64,000 nt of DNA from positions 8,714,985 through 8,778,984 of the forward strand of contig NC_133292.1 in NCBI RefSeq assembly GCF_005239225.2. The letters are read 5' to 3'. Source of the stretch: Populus alba (taxonomy: Eukaryota; Streptophyta; Magnoliopsida; Malpighiales; Salicaceae). This document shows, in pieces, positions 11,547-21,900 of this stretch (the first letter of the stretch is position 1; each line of letters starts with the position of its first letter). A model generated the notes under the pieces. It saw nothing but the letters and a program-made list of their open reading frames with translations. It had not been told where the DNA came from and ran no database searches. Made by a program: the position numbers and the translations under genes.

Positions 11547-11580
<34 letters not shown>
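11547..11580. repeat. (TC)17 microsatellite in IRX15-like leader
   Basis: An uninterrupted TC dinucleotide run (GA on the gene strand) about 65 bases upstream of the IRX15-like ATG at 11481, so probably in the 5' UTR or core promoter. GA repeats in plant leaders are a frequent binding site for BBR/BPC proteins; that role here is inference. The run is likely polymorphic. Confidence 0.85.
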
Positions 11581-11583
<3 letters not shown>

Positions 11584-12527
11584 ACTTTCTTTAACTTGGA
11601 ATGAGAAAGGGAGACAGAGGAATCAACGGGGGAGATTAGCACGCCAGTCCCAAGGAGAGAGGTGAAAGGAACTGTGCTGGGGATACAAATTTGTATGCTT
11701 TTTTTTTTCAATGTATATCAGAAAAAAGTTATTTTAAATTTAAAAAATAAATAGATATTTTCTAACTATGATAAATATTATTCCCAGTCTCGAATTGAGA
11801 TAAAGATAACATCAATACATATAGTATTTAACTATAAGACATCATAATAATAAACAAATGTGCATGTACTTAACATTGCAATGTATTTTTTTTAATTAGT
11901 TTCTAATTATTCCATTGGATTTTTTATACTTTTGTATCTCTTAGGAAGTGTATGAATCATATCTTCCTAGGTAATTATATTTCCTAATACACGTTTTTTT
12001 ATGATTTAGAAATTTTAAAAAAAATCTAAAAAGGAATTAGCAACAAAAATAACTTTTATAACATATATGCATATGTGTAGTATTATTTTTTTTAATTAAT
12101 TTCCAAATATTCAATAGATATTTACGTATCCCTTACAAAGTGTATAAATCACGTCTTTCCACGTTCGGGTACGTTCCATGCAACGCATTGACATATTTGG
12201 TCATGCAAGCCCAGGAATTTTGCTAATTTTGACTTGCCAAGATCTAACGTTAATTTGGCATATATTTAAACTTAAAAAAAAAATGGAAAAACTTCAAGTT
12301 CTTTGATGTTGGTTTTTTTCTTTTTTTCATTTAATTATCAGGTACAGAAATGGGGCAAGGGACTGGGAGAGCCAGTCGTGGAGGGACAGGGTCATTAAAG
12401 AGGGGCTGGAAACTTATGAATAAAATAATGTTAAAACATTAGAAAAACTAGCTTGAATGGAGGGAAAGAAGAGACAGCCTAACAGAAAATCAGCACGGCA
12501 TTGTTCCGAGTCTCGTGTAGTAAAGGG
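11581..12527. other. Upstream region of the IRX15-like gene, no gene
   Basis: Promoter side of the minus-strand gene, then AT-rich DNA. Bases 11885-12000 and 12085-12180 share diverged sequence (TTTTTTTAATTAGTTTC-like words, then ATTCCATTGGAT/ATTCAATAGATA and TGTATGAATCATATCTTCC/TGTATAAATCACGTCTTTCC), an imperfect duplication about 200 bases apart. No coding signal. Confidence 0.45.
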
Positions 12528-12600
12528 CATGGTTATAAAATCTGGTTGGGTTTTTCCGGCCAAGAAACTGGATTTTAGGTCACATGGTTCACTCGGGTCA
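12528..12600. mobile_element. Truncated end of a CATAGTT-type hAT-like element
   Basis: CATGGTTATAAAATCTGG at 12528 resembles the terminus CATAGTTTTGAAACCCG of the element at 5567-6962 and is followed by short GC-richer words such as TTCACTCGGGTCA. No opposite end or target duplication was found, so I read it as a decayed or truncated copy. Similar fragments sit at 40024 and 46938. Confidence 0.4.
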
Positions 12601-12602
12601 TT

Positions 12603-12635
12603 TAAATAAATAAATAAATATATATATATATATAT
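12603..12635. repeat. TAAA/TA microsatellite
   Basis: Short compound run of TAAA units passing into alternating TA. No function is implied. Confidence 0.7.
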
Positions 12636-12699
12636 TAAATGATTTTAATATATCACATTAATTTTTTTTTTGAAATAATGTGTATATGGATTAAAAAAA

Positions 12700-13110
12700 A
12701 TATATGAAGTCTCATATAATTATTTCATTTTAAAAAGTTAAGAAATAATTCAAGTACATATAAGCTATAAAAAAAATATGAAGTGTAGTATATTTATTCT
12801 ACATTAAAAATTTAAAAAAACAATATATATTTATGTAGGCTATAAAAAAAAAGTGAAATGTAGTATAGGTATTTTATTTTGAAAAATTAAGAATTAATCT
12901 ATGTGTATGTAATCATATATAATTATTTCATGTCAAAAATTTGAGAAATAATACATGTGAATGTAAGTTATAAAAAAAATATAAAGTTTAGTATAGTTAT
13001 TTTACATTGAAAAATTAAGAAACAATTAATATGAACATACGTTATATATAATTATTTCACTTCAAAAAATTTAGAAACAAATGTAGATTGTAAAAAAAAT
13101 ATATAAGACT
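12700..13110. repeat. Degenerate tandem repeat, ~85-110 bp units
   Basis: Four or so diverged units share the words ATATAATTATTTCA, AAATTAAGAAATAAT, TGTA(A/G)GTTATAAAAAAAATAT and GTTTAGTATAGTTATTTTA in the same order. It is extremely AT-rich and has no coding potential. It may be the interior of an old insertion whose end is the fragment at 12528. Confidence 0.6.
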
Positions 13111-13521
13111 AAATATTTATAAATTACTTTTATATTTATTTGATTATATTAAAAAAAATTAAAAAACAAATCTCACCTATGTTATGCTAAGTTCCTAGAG
13201 TTTCAAGTTGACGCGATCCGTGTGTGTTGACTAATCAATCTCACTTGATTAATGTTTCTTACATTCACACACACTAATCACTCATTAATCTACCAATTTG
13301 ATTTGGTTTTAGCGAGAGATTTTCAGGGGGGAAAGAGAGAACGCTCCGATTTCCTTTTCCTTATAGCCGACGGCTTCCAATCTTCCTTGAGAAGGTTTTT
13401 TTTTTTTTTAATTTTTTTTTTTAAAAAAAAACCACGATCCCCCTCTTCCATCTTTTGTATTATCTTTTACGTTTTACCCAACTGAAAACCTCGTTTCATT
13501 TTATTTTTAATACCAAATTCA
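13111..13521. other. Intergenic, no gene
   Basis: AT-rich flank with T- and A-homopolymers near 13400-13430. Bases 13517-13521 (ATTCA) are the left target duplication of the TRIM element that follows. The open frame at 13252-13485 has no recognisable product. Confidence 0.5.
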
Positions 13522-13712
13522 TGTAGGGACTACGGACACCACTTATCTCCACATTGGTATGATATTGTCCACTTTGGGCCTAAGCCCTCATGGATTTGCT
13601 CTTGGGCTATACCCCAAAAGGCCTCATACCAATGGAGATATTTGTTCATCTTTATATACCCTTGATCCTCCCCATTTCTAGCCAATGTGGGACTTTGGTT
13701 GCATACCCAACA
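13522..13712 (-). repeat. TRIM LTR (3' LTR in element orientation)
   Basis: 191-bp terminal repeat; on the minus strand it starts TGTTGGGTATGC and ends GTCCCTACA. It contains a TATA-like GGGTATATAAAG, which would be the LTR promoter. I saw no difference from the copy at 14064-14254 when comparing by eye. Confidence 0.92.
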
Positions 13713-14063
13713 ATCCTCCCCTCAAACAAAGGACCACCGAGCCTCCCCTCAAACGATCATTCATCCGTCCACTCTCTATCAACCATGATTCTTCATTCTC
13801 CACTTCACCGTGTTGGGGTCAGGACACGTTCATGAAGCATCCGGAGAGCACTACCTGATTTGAGAGTTTTGCTCTTTCTAGGTCAACTCCTCTTCACCGT
13901 GTTGGAGCCAGGACACGTCCGTGAAGCACCTGGAGCACACCGCCTATCCAAGAGCTGATCCACGGATTACACGTGATTTGCTTGGGGGGCCCACCACCTT
14001 TTGTTCGGCATTCCGAGGATTCATCCATCATGGCTAACTCCGAGGCAAGGCTCTGATACCACT

Positions 14064-14254
14064 TGTAGGGACTACGGACACCACTTATCTCCACATTGGT
14101 ATGATATTGTCCACTTTGGGCCTAAGCCCTCATGGATTTGCTCTTGGGCTATACCCCAAAAGGCCTCATACCAATGGAGATATTTGTTCATCTTTATATA
14201 CCCTTGATCCTCCCCATTTCTAGCCAATGTGGGACTTTGGTTGCATACCCAACA
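14064..14254 (-). repeat. TRIM LTR (5' LTR in element orientation)
   Basis: Second 191-bp terminal repeat, directly beside the primer-binding site at 14049-14061 (complement), which fixes the element's orientation. Followed on the plus strand by the right target duplication ATTCA. Confidence 0.92.
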
Positions 14255-14674
14255 ATTCATTTATTCCAATATTTGAAATTTCTATTCAATTATACCCAAC
14301 CCATTTTTTTTTTATTTCTTCATCATTTTGTGCTACCAGGCTGTTACCGTTATACAATATCTTGTAACTTTTAGCAGGGGTTTACACTGAGCATATGAAG
14401 TAGTATTAATGAAAAATAAGATTGTTTGTCATGAGGGTGTTGGAGATACTTGCTCATCCACTGGCATCCCAGATTTATTTATAAGCCGGGGTTATATTAA
14501 TGTTGTCACCAATACAAACTTGTTTTAGAGTTAGACTAGTTGGGTTGATAGTGTAGGTCCATCTACGAGGATTACATGTCCATCCACAAATTGTGTTGAT
14601 AATGGTTATCCTCACCTCTACATGGATATTACAAACTTATTTTCGAGTTGGATGAATTGGGATGGTGCTCCAGA
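14255..14674. other. Spacer between TRIM and solo LTR
   Basis: About 420 bases with no gene. An imperfect duplication is visible: ACAAACTTGTTTTAGAGTT near 14515 and ACAAACTTATTTTCGAGTT near 14631. Ends with the left target duplication CCAGA (14670-14674) of the next element. Confidence 0.5.
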
Positions 14675-15152
14675 TGTCACGACCCGAATCCCGGATCCGT
14701 GACCGGCAACGTAGGAGCGGTGTCGAAAGGACACCTCACCTACGCTAAGCCTCAGAACGGACATATCAAAAGAACAATTTGTTCAAAAAAATACGCAGCG
14801 GCTCATAATATTCAGAAATATTATATTATTCAAATACTGATGAAACCGAAAGATAGTTATTAAAACAAAAATAATAATTCATAATACTCATTACATTGTC
14901 AAAATCCAAATTTAATTAAAACAAGGTAACAGTGGAGCGTCTAAGACATCAAATCAAAATTGAAAGGAAAGCCTCGCGAACAAGCAAGGCATACCGACCA
15001 GAACTGAAGAAGTGGAAACACTCAACAAAGTTCCAGAAACTAAGAACCTGAAATAATATTAAAAAATGAGAGGTGAGTTCAACCAACTCAGTGAGGGAAT
15101 AACATTTAATATACATTTTAGATATTAATAAGTTGTAAGATGATTTATCTTA

Positions 15153-15185
<33 letters not shown>
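15153..15185. repeat. (ATATAC)n microsatellite inside the solo LTR
   Basis: About five hexamer units of ATATAC in the left part of the solo LTR, followed by two or three imperfect ATAACGTAACATAT units up to about 15240. Confidence 0.8.
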
Positions 15186-15186
<1 letters not shown>

Positions 15187-15258
15187 TATCATAACGTAAC
15201 ATATAGTTATCATAACGTAACATATTATTATAACGTAGTGGATTACATGTCAGAGATC

Positions 15259-15321
15259 AGATGACACCCGAAGGTGACCAGATGACACCCGAAGGTGACC
15301 AGATGACACCCGTCGGTGACC
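15259..15321. repeat. Three tandem 21-bp units inside the solo LTR
   Basis: Units at 15259-15279, 15280-15300 and 15301-15321. The first two are identical (AGATGACACCCGAAGGTGACC); the third differs at two positions (GTC instead of GAA). Seven-codon periodicity is probably accidental, as no long frame crosses it. Confidence 0.9.
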
Positions 15322-16714
15322 ACTGTGGGATGATCAATCGCCACAGGCTGATGCCTCTCTCACCAGCTAGGTAACAGAATATTATGTGCACACAGGCTAA
15401 CTATTCTCCGTTAGCATGGAGTACTGACAAGTCCCATATCAAGGCATAACAAATATTCACATAATCATCAAAGAAACGTATATCATATCAAATAGAATTT
15501 ACTTTAACAGATTGCGAGTGAAAATTCAATAATAAATTAGTACTCGGAAAATAAAGCAACATATATAAATATTCAAGAAATTTACTAGTTATACTTATTG
15601 TATACTCAACATACATATTTATTTATATTATATGCATATTAAAGATTATTCCACTCACCCGGAAAATACTGAACTAAAGGAATGTCAGACAAAAGACCCG
15701 AAAATCCGATCAAGGATCGTTAGGAGAACCTACAATAAATATATGCAATATACTCAAAAAAAAATCAAACAAAAGATACCAATGCATAAAATAAATTGGG
15801 CTTAATCTCCCAAGTTTAGGGACTAAAACGATAATTTTCCAAAACAGGGACCAAAACGTAATTTTACCAAAATTGAGGACCGAATTGTAAATACATGACC
15901 ATACTGAAATTTATCCATAATTCGTCCTTATCTTTGTCCAGAATCTTGAATTATGCCCCAAGGTCCAAAATGTGATTTTATCAAAATATTAGGGGTCAAA
16001 TCATAATTTGTCAAATTGGAGGACCAAACTGAAAATATTAATTATAATGGAATTTTGCCCTTAAATCATCCTCAGTTCTGTTCAGAACCTCAATTTATGC
16101 CCCAGGGACCAATCTGTAAAATTTCCAAAGTTCGGGGACTAAACTGCAATTTCCGTAAATTGAGGGACCAAACTGAATTTTCGTCATCTTCAACCTCAAA
16201 CCCAGAATTTTCAACAGATCACCTACTGTTAACCCCTGATTTCTAACATAATTTCACCATTTAAGCAAAATCATAACTCAAAATCATTATCTTTCAATTC
16301 AATCTCTCAAAATCAACTAATTCATCAAATACCCACAATAATCAACTCCTAACCTTTAAATTAATTCATCAATTAACTCAAAATACAAACTTCAAAACTC
16401 TACAATTAATCAAAACCGAAATTTAACATATTATACACTTAAAACTATAAATCTTACCTTTTTACTTATTTCCTCTACTTCTCTTCTCCTTCCTTTCCTT
16501 CTCTCCTTTCTTTTCTTCTTCTTCCTCTTTCCCTTATCTCTCCCGTAGCTCTCTTTCTCTCAAAATCAGATCATTCTTTTTTTTTTCTTCTTCTTATTTA
16601 TATTTATCAACTATTAGTCAATTACCACACTACCCCTCAATCATTTATACCCTCTCTTTAAGCCTCCAAGGGCTTTGTTGCCTTTTCTCATTCCTTTTAA
16701 TACAAAACATCACA

Positions 16715-18009
16715 CCAGATCTATTCACGAGTACTTCATGCCCTTACATGAGTTGAGATAATTATTAGATATAGTTACATATTATATGTATGAGAATTAT
16801 GAATTGATGCATAGTTAGTTTAATTTTAATAATATGTTGTGTTATATTAATCCTCGGTTTAATTTGGTTAATTATAAATGTTAATAGTGTTTTTGATATT
16901 GAAAAACTAGTTATTTAAATTGTGCCAATTATGGTTTTTTGGGTAGGAAATTAATGGCTGAAGAAATTATCTTTGACTGTGTCTCTTCATCAAATCACAT
17001 ATGTTACATATTTTATATGGAACTCTCGTGTAGCAGTTAATATTTACGACCCACGAGTCACGAATATGAAATGCCGAATATGTAATGCGCCGTGCAATCA
17101 GCATATGCTTGAATGCAGCATAAATTTAAATTGATTTGAAAATTGCAATAAAAAAGTTTCGGTGGGGAGGAGGGCATGATTGTTAAGATACGAGTCTTGC
17201 CAGCGGTGCAAAAATTTATGACTTCTGAGGTGGTTGCACCTAAGTTCAGGGCCAACAAGATAGAAAACAGCTACATAAGCACCTGATATGCTCCTACTTG
17301 AAATGTAATTAAAAGAAGAGGTGGCTGTCTCTCTTCTGTGAATAGACAAGGCAGAGTTCCCTTGTTACTCCATTAGTTGCGTTTACCGTGTGTTACTCGT
17401 CGTCTTTTATGCATATTCTCCATCAAATAGAAAAGAGAATCATCAAATCAAGTGTACTAACTGGGCATATAGACGGGAGCACTGCAGTAGCAGTTGAAAA
17501 AGGAAATTTCCAACTTCTTTAATTTTAGTGCTTGCACAAGCATAGAGAGGATTTTGACTCGAGCCATGTTTTCTGCTCCTGCTCAGTATGACTTGGACTA
17601 AACACTCGTTAACTGAGCTGCTATGGGGTAGGGACTCGGGTCGCAGGGTGGACTGAATCGTTGGACGGCCGAGTTTGAGATATTATGAAAATCTTTAGGG
17701 CTTAGTCTTGATTTTTAACTTATCAGTGACTAAAACATACCGAAATTCAGGCTGGGAATTTTATAGAAAACATACCGAAACACGGCTCCCTCGCTTTTTG
17801 CTGATGCTCTGCCACTGTTCTGGGCATGATAAAACTTTCAAGAAGTATTGAACTGTGTGAACTGTCAATCTTCTGCAGTTAGCCTAATTAGTGGCGTGAT
17901 CACCTCAAAATCAAATAGCTTTGTGAATTTTGACGCTCCGTTCGCTGGTAGAATTCTATGCGTTTTAAAATATTTTCAGCAAGAAAAGCGATCGAGAAAC
18001 CCCGCAAGT
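16715..18009. other. Intergenic, no gene
   Basis: Starts with the right target duplication of the solo LTR and ends with the left duplication (CCGCAAGT, 18002-18009) of the next hAT element. Minus-strand frames at 17058-17349 show no family match, signal sequence or splice context that I can support. Confidence 0.5.
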
Positions 18010-18189
18010 TAGGGGTGAGCAAAAAAACTGAAAAACCGAGTAAACCGAGAAAAAAAACCGAAAAAACCGAACCGAAAAAAAAAACTGATTAAACCGATTA
18101 TTTTTTTTCAAAAAAATTTCGGTTCGGTTTGGTTTCGGTTTTCAAAACCAGAAACCGAAAAAACCCCAACCGAACCGAACCGGTTCGAT

Positions 18190-18199
18190 TTAAAGGGTA
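18190..18199 (+). promoter_or_regulatory. TATA box of the hAT-like element
   Basis: CTATAAATAG about 45 bases inside the left subterminal array, followed by ACCCTAA- and CCTCAC-rich leader-like sequence. It probably is the remnant of the ancestral transposase promoter. It would drive transcripts through the captured LRR fragment. Inference. Confidence 0.45.
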
Positions 18200-18400
18200 C
18201 TATAAATAGGGAAAAAAAATCACTTTCTAGAACCTAATTAACCCTAAAGACTGCGACTCCATCTCCTCACAGTCGCACCTCAATCCTCACAACCGCACCT
18301 CGTTCTCTCGTTCTCTCCCTTCTACCAACCAACGCAAAGGTATAATCTTTTTAAGTTTAGCTGTTTGAATTCCAAGTAGCTGATAACTATGAACACATAA

Positions 18401-18437
18401 ATATTTAATGGTTTATGACTGGACTTATTATTATTGT
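18401..18437 (+). repeat. Left copy of 37-bp direct repeat flanking the captured fragment
   Basis: Starts ATATTTAATGGTTTATGACT; repeated with one mismatch at 18631-18667, 230 bases downstream. The pair brackets the captured LRR fragment, as expected if filler DNA was inserted at a repaired break with duplication of the host sequence. Confidence 0.88.
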
Positions 18438-18624
18438 TTCTCCTGCATATTCTAAGATGGGTTTCTAAGCTTTTACTGCTATCCTTCTTTCTTGCTTCAC
18501 CACTGTCACTTGCTCAAACAATAACCCCGCTGCAGACCTCAGTTCGCGCAGAGGCGGAGAGGGTAGCTCTTCTTGGCTTCAAAGCAAGAATCTTGAAGGA
18601 TGCTACAGATATTCTCTCTTCATG
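18438..18624 (+). pseudogene. Captured 5' fragment of an LRR-protein gene inside the hAT-like element
   Basis: An open stretch lacking its own ATG (it is entered by TTG) that encodes a clear signal peptide (LLLLSFFLASPLSLAQ), a short spacer, then the start of an LRR N-cap domain: EAERVALLGFKARILKDATD followed by ILSS. The pattern D/ERxALLxFKA is the hallmark of plant LRRNT domains in DRT100/PGIP-like and receptor-like proteins. The fragment stops at TCTTCATGA exactly where the family would continue with the conserved Trp (SSW), so the copy was cut there. It covers only about 60 residues and cannot make an LRR domain. Confidence 0.75.
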
Positions 18625-18630
18625 AATATC

Positions 18631-18667
18631 ATATTTAATGGTTTATGACTGGATTTATTATTATTGT
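18631..18667 (+). repeat. Right copy of 37-bp direct repeat flanking the captured fragment
   Basis: Differs from the copy at 18401-18437 by one C-to-T change. Lies directly after the end of the captured LRR coding fragment and 20 bases before the putative splice acceptor. Confidence 0.88.
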
Positions 18668-18969
18668 TATTACCTTTGAATCTTTCAGGTGTGTGGTTTT
18701 GAGTGGGAAAGAAGCAGAAGATAAATATTTAATGGTTGTTCACTCTAAAAATCATGTTAATTTAATTAGAAATATAAGCTCCAAACAGTTTGATTCACGA
18801 AGAAATAGTACATGTTTTTTGGTTTTTATGAAAAAAAACCAAACCGAACCGAAATCGGTCGGTTTGAACCGGTTCCGGTTTGAATTTTTAAGTTTTTTAA
18901 ATTTCGGTTTTGGTTAGTTTTTTAGATAAAAACCAAATCGAACCGGTTTTGCTCACCCCTACCGCAAGT

Positions 18970-21900
18970 AAGTTTATTGCATGAATATGAACTTCCACGT
19001 GTCAAGAGCAACTGACAACTCCGAGTTGACCTTACGTATACCATCTTTACTTGTTTACATGTGAAGAACGAAGCAAAGACATTCGTTGGAGCAAGCAAGC
19101 AAACACTTGGACAAGTTCTAGAATTGACACGTCTGCAAGCTACTTTTCGAAACAAGTCTAGGATTTGTAATTTCTTGATAAATTAATAGTTTTTATTAAT
19201 ATCATAATAAAACAACATGCCATGTGTTTGCAGTCTTTGGTTGAGGGTGGGTTTGAGAACAAAATCAAGCTACGAAAGAACTCGGAAGAAACCCCACGGA
19301 GGTGATACACGCCCAGCCGTTAAAAGCAACGATCTGATTTAACAATTCTCAGAGAGTAGGGGTGCGATGACTCTCGTGATTTTGAAAAAAAAAAAAAAAA
19401 AAAAAAGCGAATACTGTAGTAATAGTTTTGCATGGGCTGAAAAGACTCGTCAGTGTTATCAATCAGGATTGCTCGTTGCCGAAACCCAATGGAGAAAGGA
19501 GGGGTCATTTCGAGGACAAATTTGAACTTATCCAGAGAGATAAAAAAATAAATAATAATAATTAAAGAATGCAAAGACCAAAGCTTGGAGAGAAGATGAG
19601 AGTCAAGAAAGAAGAAGAAGGAGGAGAAGGAGGAAACCACTAAAATCATGGTCGATATTATTATTTAGGCTCTTAAATGATTCAACCTATTTCTTAAAGT
19701 ATTTTTAATTTAAAAAAAATATTAAATTAGTATATTTAAAAAAAATTAATAATTTTATCGTGTTAGTATTAAAAATAAATAAATAATATATTTTTAATTA
19801 AAAAATATTCTTATATAACAGCAATGTTGTATCGCGTTACTAAAGATGGTATTAGTTACGGTAGTTAAGGTGTCAACATCAACTTGGAAATAACACCACA
19901 CTTTCACCAGGCATTGCTGTGCTCGCTTTTCCAATTCTCTAGAGAACTGTGCTGACGTGACACGCAGAGATAAAGATTTTAAATGTGAAACTGAGCAGTT
20001 AATCTACATGTTTTGCTTCAAAAGATGTGAGTTTTTCTCCTAGTTATGTAAAATTTTATATTTTCTCAATTTAGTTTTTATACTTTTTTCTATGATATAT
20101 TCTTAATTGAAAAGCAATTAATTTTAATTTATCATTAAAGAAAATGAATCAAAATGCAAAAAAAAAAAAGCATCAAACTTTGGTGTTATGCTATAAGCTT
20201 TCAAAAAAATCACTTTCATTTTTGAACTTTAAAAACAACATAAATTATACAATTTCAGTACATAAATATTTTTTTAATTCAATTTTGACATAAAAATTTA
20301 TTTTTATTATTTTTTTAATCTCTCAAATAAAAAAATAGAGAGATTTTGTTGGATTTTAGCGGTAAAGAGAAAAAATTATTGTGTTGATTAATTTTTTTTA
20401 TCTCTTGTGCTGATGAATTTTATTTTTAAAAATTAAAATAATATATTTAATATATGCAGTTTTTTTATGATTTTTTTTATTATTTTATTGGATCAATTTA
20501 ATTTATTTATGTATTTCTATCTTTGTTTGCTTAAATAAAAAATATTTTAATAAATAAATTTATTAAATATAAAAAAGTAAATATTTTTTCTTTGGAGATT
20601 CAAAATCTTTATTTATATTTGTTTTTAATTTTATTTTTAGATATGATGAACAATGCTTTCTGTATTTATTTATTTGCGGAAATAATTCTCAAATTACTTC
20701 ATTATTTGCATGAATAAATTGAAAGGGAAAGGAGAGCTGGCAATGTCATGTCATCAACCTCGAGGCCGGTGGCCCGAGTTCTTATGATCTTAAAATCTAC
20801 TTTGCCAATAATTTAATAGAGAGATAATTACTTTATATCAATAATCAGATCCACGCTCACAGCCGGAAATCTTAAAAGGCTCAAGTGCCGGAAATCTTAA
20901 CGGAGAGATAATTGCTTTTCGTCGTTAGCATCCACTGTCCTTTCCTTTTGCTTTCCTCGAGGCGGCCATGTCCTGCAAAATTCCTTAAAATAATAATAAT
21001 AATAATATAAGGGGACATGGCAGAGGTACGGTCGACATGTATCCAGTTTCTATATGCTTTTCTCACTGTTTAAATGATTGAGAGATTTTGTACACTAAAA
21101 AATAAAAATGGCTCATAGATTAGCTTAAAGAATGGCTCAGGGTTCATGATTGATTGTAGACTGTGATGTAAATCAATTCATAGTACAAGAAGGCTTTTTT
21201 TCTTTAATCAGCTCTGAATTTTCGAAGATCCCACTATTTTGTCCTGACATATTATTGATATTGTTTTTCCTAACAAAGAAAACGAAGGAAGACTAGTAAT
21301 AGAGTGTTAGGAAGCGCAGATAAATAATAATTGTTTTTTCTACATTAAATATTATTTTGATTAGAGTAATTCAACAGTCTTAGTGTAATAATTTCTTATT
21401 AAAAAATTATTCACCTCTGAAGGAAAAAAAATGAAAATTTTATGAACAACATTCCAACGAGGGGTCATAATTATTACGGAGAATCGGGTGGCCGAATGAT
21501 CTCTTACATAGTTTCGTTGTTTGGGCTTTTGGATACATGCCTGCAACAGGCCCGAGGCCTGCTCAATCTTCGTTAAAAGTTATGTTGCATGGCCGGAAAA
21601 AAAAGAGTAGAAAGGTTATTTATTTTATAAAAAAAAAAACAAAAATAAAGCAAGATAGGACTGTTTAGAAGTATAATTGTAATTATTTTTTAAAGTATTT
21701 TTTTATATTAAAATACATTAAAATAATATTTATTTTATTTTTAAAAAATTATTTTTAAGATCAACGCATCAAAACAATCCAAAATTAGGAAACAACCGGT
21801 TTTGGTTCGGTTATGTTTTTTTAGAATAAAAACTGGTTTGATTTAGTTTTTTCCGGTTTTTTAGGTTTTGGTTCGGTTTTGTTTTTTTTGATTTTAGGTT

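Larger units (their letters stand above)
13522..14254 (-). mobile_element. TRIM-type miniature LTR retrotransposon, complete, minus strand
   Basis: A complete 733-bp element: two 191-bp LTRs (13522-13712 and 14064-14254) that look identical, beginning TG and ending CA, and a 351-bp internal region. The 5-bp target duplication ATTCA is exact at 13517-13521 and 14255-14259. On the minus strand the primer-binding site TGGTATCAGAGCC (complement of 14049-14061) sits just inside the 5' LTR and fits the 3' end of initiator Met-tRNA. A purine-rich tract (complement of about 13713-13726) precedes the other LTR. No gag or pol is encoded, so it is a TRIM moved in trans. The internal part has an imperfect direct repeat around CACCGTGTTGG(G/A)(G/T)(T/C)CAGGACACG (near 13806 and 13893). 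Identical LTRs imply a young insertion. Confidence 0.93.
14675..16714. mobile_element. Solo LTR (about 2.0 kb) of an LTR retrotransposon
   Basis: A 2040-bp unit starting TGTCACGACCCGAATCCCGG and ending AAAACATCACA, so TG...CA ends, flanked by the exact 5-bp duplication CCAGA at 14670-14674 and 16715-16719. There is no second LTR, primer-binding site, polypurine tract or gag-pol in between, hence a solo LTR left by recombination between the two LTRs of a full element. Ty3/gypsy LTRs of plants often open with TGTCACGACCC; the superfamily is inference. Internal features: three 21-bp repeats at 15259-15321, an ATATAC microsatellite at about 15153-15185, and several copies of a GGGACCAAACTG-like motif between 15830 and 16175. 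Confidence 0.82.
18010..18961 (+). mobile_element. hAT-like element carrying a captured LRR gene fragment
   Basis: A 952-bp element with perfect 15-bp inverted ends (TAGGGGTGAGCAAAA ... TTTTGCTCACCCCTA) and an exact 8-bp duplication CCGCAAGT at 18002-18009 and 18962-18969. Subterminal AACCGAACC/GGTTCGGTT arrays (18025-18185 and 18835-18950) link it to the element at 3952, but its terminus differs (GAGCA versus GTTCA). A TATA box (CTATAAATAG, about 18190-18199) precedes a C-rich leader and a good splice donor (AAAG/GTATAA at 18339/18340); an acceptor (TTTCAG) ends at 18688. Within that putative intron lies a foreign coding fragment (about 18438-18624) flanked by a 37-bp direct duplication. No transposase is encoded. 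Confidence 0.88.

Noticed and set aside
14049..14061. Possible tRNA-related sequence
   Set aside because: It is only the 13-base primer-binding site of the TRIM (complementary to initiator Met-tRNA); no tRNA fold surrounds it.
13522..14254. Cassandra-type TRIM carrying 5S rRNA sequence
   Set aside because: The LTR lacks the recognisable 5S internal promoter boxes; only general TRIM features are present, so I give no family name.
15259..15321. Short direct repeats considered as a CRISPR-like array
   Set aside because: The 21-bp units are contiguous without spacers, sit in a retrotransposon LTR, and the genome is a plant's.
19320..19649. 109-codon minus-strand frame rich in Phe and Ser
   Set aside because: Made by a poly-A run and AT-rich repeats; no family signature.
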